The notes beneath the pieces are model-generated. The model was not told the DNA's origin, ran no database searches, and was given only the letters and a program-made list of their open reading frames with translations. The translations under genes and the position numbers were made by a program. Below, piece after piece: positions 13,229 through 16,922 of a stretch of DNA of 16,922 nt. The stretch comes from Sulfurovum sp. Its GTDB lineage: Bacteria > Campylobacterota > Campylobacteria > Campylobacterales > Sulfurovaceae. The DNA lies in the NCBI GenBank assembly GCA_020721385.1, contig DYMW01000029.1:1-16922 (forward strand), given 5' to 3'. How positions within the stretch are numbered: the first letter of the stretch is position 1; each line of letters starts with the position of its first letter.

Positions 13229-13680
13229 TTAAAGCAAATCTATTAGACATTACCGCCATGCAAGCGTTGGTGGTTCAAGAGATTAAAGATGGAATCATTT
13301 TAGAACGCAGTGATGATGAAGTTTCTACCAATATTCGCTCTTATGTTTTGGCAAAAGATGGTGATAAAGTTGTCGGTTATGGGGCTTTACATATTCACTC
13401 TCCAAGATTGGCAGAGATTCGTAGTTTGATTGTTTCTTCAGAGTATCGAGGACAAAATATTGGCAAAAGAATCGTTGAGTTTACTTTAGAAGAAGCCAAA
13501 TGTTTATCGGTAAGTGAAGAGGTTTTGGTATTGACTTATCTACCTAATTTTTTTAAAAAATTGGGTTTTATAGAGATACCTAAAGAGAGCATACCAGAAC
13601 ATAAAATTTGGACAGATTGTATTAAGTGTATTCATTTTCCTGTTTGTAATGAAGTCTCTTTGGTGTATAAATTAGGATGA
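13216..13680 (+). CDS. GNAT acetyltransferase, short N-acetylglutamate synthase type
   Basis: The 154-residue protein is a single GNAT domain. The acetyl-CoA site is in AEIRSLIVSSEYRGQNIGKRIVEF, with RGQNIG as the pyrophosphate-binding loop. VLTYLPNFFKKLGFIEI forms the conserved beta-bulge and helix, and a C-terminal KIWTDCIKCIHFPVCNEVSLVYKL carries Cys135, Cys138 and Cys144. That Cys-containing tail is typical of short ArgA-type N-acetylglutamate synthases, which lack the N-terminal kinase-like domain. Acetylation of glutamate for arginine biosynthesis is thus the likely reaction. The call rests on motif resemblance. It sits inside an envelope operon, overlapping engB by 13 bases and the next gene by four, so expression is tied to that operon rather than to other arginine genes. 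Confidence 0.8.
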   Translation: MVQLVKANLLDITAMQALVVQEIKDGIILERSDDEVSTNIRSYVLAKDGDKVVGYGALHIHSPRLAEIRSLIVSSEYRGQNIGKRIVEFTLEEAKCLSVSEEVLVLTYLPNFFKKLGFIEIPKESIPEHKIWTDCIKCIHFPVCNEVSLVYKLG

Positions 13681-14135
13681 AAATGTATCAAAAAGAGCAA
13701 AAAAAATTAAGTTTTTTACAATGGACAAGTTTGGTTTCTTTGGTGGCATTTTATCCTATTTTGGTCTCTATTTATACCATGTTGCCTCCACTGATTGGTT
13801 TGGTTGGGTATATCGTTGTGACCAATATGGATAAAAATAGAATCTATGCTCTAGCTGGTATGCTCTATTTGGTTAATTTGGATTTAAATTTAACCCTTCC
13901 TCTTTTGTTGTCTGTTTTTATGGTGGTTATGGTTCAGGTATTCATTTATCCCCGTTTAAAGCGTTTGATATACTGTCAGGTGTGTCTGTTTCTTATTTTA
14001 ATTGTCGTTATTGATTTTTTATACTATTTTTCTTTGTTTATTTATGACTTTATATTTAACAGTTCGACCATTATTGCGGATGTGATGTTGATTTTTTACA
14101 TTGTTGTTGATGTTATGATTGGGGTATTGTTGTGA
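13677..14135 (+). CDS. Small integral membrane protein upstream of mrdA (unknown function)
   Basis: The 152-residue protein has about five hydrophobic helices (roughly 16-33, 36-50, 55-85, 95-117 and 128-152) and no conserved motif I can name. Its place directly before mrdA, with ATGA and GTGA overlaps on both sides, suggests it works with the cell-elongation machinery. In other bacteria a small membrane protein, MreD, precedes MrdA. The size and topology would allow an MreD-like role, but I see no specific MreD signature. A similar small membrane gene lies between engB and mrdA in Campylobacter as I recall. The start at 13677 lacks a strong ribosome site and is probably coupled to the upstream gene. 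Confidence 0.75.
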   Translation: MKMYQKEQKKLSFLQWTSLVSLVAFYPILVSIYTMLPPLIGLVGYIVVTNMDKNRIYALAGMLYLVNLDLNLTLPLLLSVFMVVMVQVFIYPRLKRLIYCQVCLFLILIVVIDFLYYFSLFIYDFIFNSSTIIADVMLIFYIVVDVMIGVLL

Positions 14136-15937
14136 GATTCACCATTGTTATTGTTGTTTTTACGCTGTTTTGGATTATGCTGATTTCTCGAATTTATGAA
14201 ATAAGTATTCAATCTAATGAGGCTTATGAAGCGTTGGCACAAATAAATGTGGAGAGAAAATATTACATTAAGCCAGTTCGTGGTGAAATTTTAGATAGAC
14301 ATCATAAACTTTTAGCTGTCAATGACATTGGATTTTCTATAAAATTGGCACCCCATTTAAATGGAAAAAATAGTGATAATCTCGAAAAAACCATTGATAT
14401 TATTGTCAAAGAGTTTCCTGATTTAAACAAAACAAAACTTTTGAATACCTATAATAAAAAGAACTCAGCATACAACCATCGATTTATTCCTATTGTAGAT
14501 TTTATTAGTTATGACCACATGATTGGTGCTTATCCAAAATTGACCATTAATAAGTTTTTAAAAATAGAATCTGAGACCAAGCGACAATATCCATCGGGAA
14601 GTATGGCAACACATATTGTGGGTTATGTTGGGCGTTCCAATAAAGACGATAATGAAAAAGATGAAGTGGTTGCTAGAGTAGGCGTGGTAGGGCGTACAGG
14701 TTTAGAACAACAATACAATGACGTATTGCAAGGTAAATTGGGCTACAGATTGGTTAAAGTGAGTGCGACCAATAAAGAGGTTGCTCAAATTGAAAAAAAA
14801 GAACCATTAGAGGATCAAAATCTTATTTTAACCATTGATTTGGATTTACAACAGAAGATTAATGAACTTTTTGTAGGTCAATCAGGTGTGGCAGTTGTTA
14901 TGCATGTCAATGGGGATATATTGGCTGCGGTGAGTTATCCCTCTTATGATCCCAATCTTTTTGTGGGAGGAATCTCTTCAAAAGATTGGAAAGCTTTGAT
15001 TGATGATTTTAATCACCCATTTACCAATAAAATTGTTTCAGGGGTTTATCCTCCTGGGTCAACCATTAAAATGGGAATGGCTTTGGCATTTGATCGTTCG
15101 GGTAGATCTTCTTTGGATCAGAGTGAATACTGTAAAGGGTACATTACCATTGGTAAAAATAAACACAAATTTAGATGTTGGTCAAAGTATGGACATGGAA
15201 CGGTTGATTTGCGTAAAGCCATTCGTGAAAGTTGTGATGTCTATTTTTATAGTAAAAGTTTACAAGCAGGTATTGGTGCCATGTCAGAGGGGTTGAATCT
15301 TTTAGGCTTAGGGGTCAAGACAGGTGTGGATTTACCAGGTGAAAAAGCAGGAGTTATACCCAATAAAGAGTGGAAAATGAAGAGATATAAACAGTCATGG
15401 TACAGGGGAGAGACGGTTATTGCTTCGATTGGACAAGGGTATGACTTGGTAACTCCCTTGCAAATGGCAAGATATACGGCATTTTTAGCAACCAAAAAGT
15501 TACCAACTCCTCATTTTGCACATCAGATAGCAGAAAAAATAGTTGAACCGACCTATCAAACATTTGAGGTCAATAACCACCACTTAGACACCATTCGTTT
15601 AGGAATGTATGATGTTTGTAATACCCCAAGAGGAACTGCTACTGCTACCATGTCGAGACTTCCAATTGTTGTGGCAGGTAAAACAGGAACTTCGCAAGTT
15701 GTGTCAATTCCCCAAGGTGAAAAGAGAAGAATGTTGGAGTCACAATTGGATTACTACAGCCGTTCTCATGCATGGCTTACAACTTATGCACCCTTTAAAG
15801 ATCCTAAATATGTGGTCACAGTGTTGGTAGAACATGGAGGACATGGTGGATCAACAGCAGGACCTATTGCAGCCGAAATTTATAAGTGGATGGCAAAACA
15901 TGGTTATTTTGATGAAGCGTTGGATGAAAAAAAATAG
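14132..15937 (+). CDS. mrdA: Penicillin-binding protein 2 (peptidoglycan D,D-transpeptidase MrdA)
   Basis: MrdA is the class B penicillin-binding protein that cross-links new peptidoglycan during cell elongation together with RodA. The 601-residue protein has an N-terminal membrane anchor (about 2-24) and then a dimerisation domain starting RGEILDRHHKLLAVN. The transpeptidase domain has the three active-site motifs: SxxK as Ser310-Lys313 in PPGSTIK, SxN-type SCD at 367-369 in ESCDVYFY, and KTG at 517-519 in AGKTGTSQ. YPSGSMATHIVGYVGR and GxTGLEQQYN are also characteristic of PBP2. It starts with GTG 14132, overlapping the preceding stop (GTGA). Its last 14 bases overlap the lipoprotein gene downstream. 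rodA is not in view. Confidence 0.95.
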   Translation: MRFTIVIVVFTLFWIMLISRIYEISIQSNEAYEALAQINVERKYYIKPVRGEILDRHHKLLAVNDIGFSIKLAPHLNGKNSDNLEKTIDIIVKEFPDLNKTKLLNTYNKKNSAYNHRFIPIVDFISYDHMIGAYPKLTINKFLKIESETKRQYPSGSMATHIVGYVGRSNKDDNEKDEVVARVGVVGRTGLEQQYNDVLQGKLGYRLVKVSATNKEVAQIEKKEPLEDQNLILTIDLDLQQKINELFVGQSGVAVVMHVNGDILAAVSYPSYDPNLFVGGISSKDWKALIDDFNHPFTNKIVSGVYPPGSTIKMGMALAFDRSGRSSLDQSEYCKGYITIGKNKHKFRCWSKYGHGTVDLRKAIRESCDVYFYSKSLQAGIGAMSEGLNLLGLGVKTGVDLPGEKAGVIPNKEWKMKRYKQSWYRGETVIASIGQGYDLVTPLQMARYTAFLATKKLPTPHFAHQIAEKIVEPTYQTFEVNNHHLDTIRLGMYDVCNTPRGTATATMSRLPIVVAGKTGTSQVVSIPQGEKRRMLESQLDYYSRSHAWLTTYAPFKDPKYVVTVLVEHGGHGGSTAGPIAAEIYKWMAKHGYFDEALDEKK

Positions 15938-16862
15938 AAGTAAGGGTCTATTAAGTTTATTCTTCTTATTTATATTTTCGGGTTGTGCCTCTAAAATGCC
16001 TGTAACATGGGAAGCCAGAGTTCTAAACCATCAGCCAAATGAGGTTGACTTGGTCTATAATGAGTATGGCAATAACGCCAATAAAACCCTACTTTTTTTA
16101 CATGGTTTTGGTGAAAGTCGCTACACATGGCGTTTTATTGTGGGTGAATTATCCAAAAAATATCATATTGTCATTGTCGATTTAAAAGGATTTGGCGAAT
16201 CACCTAAAAATGAAGATGATTCATACTCGGTTTATGACCATGCCCATATTATCAATGGCTTTATTATTAAACATCATTTAAACAATCTTACCATTGTTGG
16301 ACGCTCTTTTGGTGGAGGCATTGCTTTGGTTTTGGCATTGATGCAAGAGGAGAATCTGTTACAAAAAAAGAGAATAGAGGGGCTTATTCTTATCGATTCC
16401 ATGTCTTATCAACAGCAACTTCCCTCTATGCTTAGAACGCTTAATCAACCCATTATTGGCTATTTGGGAATTCATTTATTGAGTAATGAATGGATGGCAA
16501 AAGAAGCCTACCGTTATGCCTTTACCAATGACAGTTTAATTTCCAAAGATAGCGTTGATTATTCTGTTAAAATGCTCTCTTTACCCAATGCAAAATATGC
16601 CTATTTACAAACGGTTAATACCCTTATTCCTGATGACATAGCTACGATGGAAAAAAAATACAGTACCATTACTCTGCCTACATTATTGTTATGGGGTAGA
16701 GATGATGTCTCCATTCGACTCGATAAAGCCTACCGACTACACCGAGCGTTACCCCACAACAAACTCATTATCTTAAGAGGTGTAGGACATATGCCACAAG
16801 AAGAAGTACCCTTAAAAGTAATTAAGGCTATTGATGATTTTATGGAAACAAGTCTCAAGTAA
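15924..16862 (+). CDS. Lipoprotein alpha/beta hydrolase
   Basis: The 312-residue product from ATG 15924 begins with a lipoprotein signal, MKKNRSKGLLSLFFLF followed by IFSGC, making Cys21 the lipidated residue. This supports the start; upstream in-frame ATGs at 15834 and 15912 would bury the signal. The mature protein is an alpha/beta hydrolase. It has LFLHGFGESRYTW as the oxyanion loop, VGRSFGGG with nucleophile Ser128, LLWGRDD with Asp260 or Asp261, and GVGHMPQEE with His289. It therefore has a complete Ser-Asp-His triad and is an envelope-anchored esterase, lipase or amidase-like enzyme; the substrate is unknown. The gene overlaps mrdA by 14 bases. Such linkage hints at a cell-envelope substrate, but this is inference. 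Confidence 0.85.
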   Translation: MKKNRSKGLLSLFFLFIFSGCASKMPVTWEARVLNHQPNEVDLVYNEYGNNANKTLLFLHGFGESRYTWRFIVGELSKKYHIVIVDLKGFGESPKNEDDSYSVYDHAHIINGFIIKHHLNNLTIVGRSFGGGIALVLALMQEENLLQKKRIEGLILIDSMSYQQQLPSMLRTLNQPIIGYLGIHLLSNEWMAKEAYRYAFTNDSLISKDSVDYSVKMLSLPNAKYAYLQTVNTLIPDDIATMEKKYSTITLPTLLLWGRDDVSIRLDKAYRLHRALPHNKLIILRGVGHMPQEEVPLKVIKAIDDFMETSLK

Positions 16863-16889
16863 GGAGAAAAATTTTTAAAAGGTAAACCA

Positions 16890-16922
16890 TGCTAGAAACC
16901 CTAAAAACCCTAGAACTAACCC
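16890..16922 (+). CDS. Possible 5' end of a further gene, cut by the right edge
   Basis: An ATG at 16890 opens a frame of 11 codons (MLETLKTLELT) to the window end. An AAGG lies six bases upstream, and it begins 27 bases after the hydrolase gene on the same strand, as expected for another operon member. Too little is visible to identify it. Confidence 0.4.

Noticed and set aside
15834..15923. Longer form of the hydrolase starting inside mrdA
   Set aside because: The added 30 residues are the out-of-frame reading of conserved mrdA codons and would precede an otherwise canonical lipoprotein signal.

Overview
This AT-rich window looks like chromosomal housekeeping DNA from a member of the Campylobacterota (Epsilonproteobacteria; Arcobacter/Sulfurimonas-like). 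The support is indirect: the low-GC style; a run lptA - engB - small acetyltransferase - small membrane protein - mrdA that I recall as similar to the Campylobacter arrangement; a RibB protein with a degenerate RibA-like C-terminal half; and closely packed, overlapping genes. I cannot name the genus from the sequence alone.

Layout. 1-2040 is read on the minus strand: the 5' end of an unidentified gene running off the left edge, a ClpP-like serine peptidase and an MltB-type lytic transglycosylase. 2041-2214 is a divergent promoter region. 2215-5393 is read on the plus strand: rsmD with a truncated NYN-domain gene, then a secreted von Willebrand A protein overlapped by a fluoride channel gene (fluC/crcB). 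5409-5774 is a four-gene tRNA cluster on the minus strand, driven by a perfect-consensus promoter. 5892-9193 is plus strand: ribBX, lolA and rmuC. rmuC meets a convergent Mrr/PD-(D/E)xK-like gene with an 8-bp overlap. 9985-11949 is acs (acetyl-CoA synthetase), with its own promoter and terminator. From 12147 a tightly overlapping plus-strand operon runs lptA - engB - argA-like acetyltransferase - membrane protein - mrdA - lipoprotein alpha/beta hydrolase, and the start of a further ORF reaches the right edge.

How the genes fit together. Much of the window concerns the envelope: LPS transport (lptA), lipoprotein transport (lolA), peptidoglycan synthesis (mrdA) and turnover (mltB), a secreted VWA protein and a lipoprotein hydrolase. 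Ribosome and translation genes (rsmD, engB, tRNAs) and central metabolism (ribBX, acs, argA-like) are interspersed.

The most unusual item is in the tRNA cluster. The order along its transcript is tRNA-Gln(UUG), tRNA-fMet, tRNA-fMet, then a tRNA-sized gene (5409-5482). Its 5' two-thirds are nearly identical to the tRNA-Gln next door, while its T-arm and 3' acceptor strand match a typical bacterial tRNA-Gly. The D-stem and acceptor stem are mismatched, so this is a chimeric, probably non-functional tRNA. I found no CRISPR array, insertion sequence or phage module, and no clearly new multigene system.
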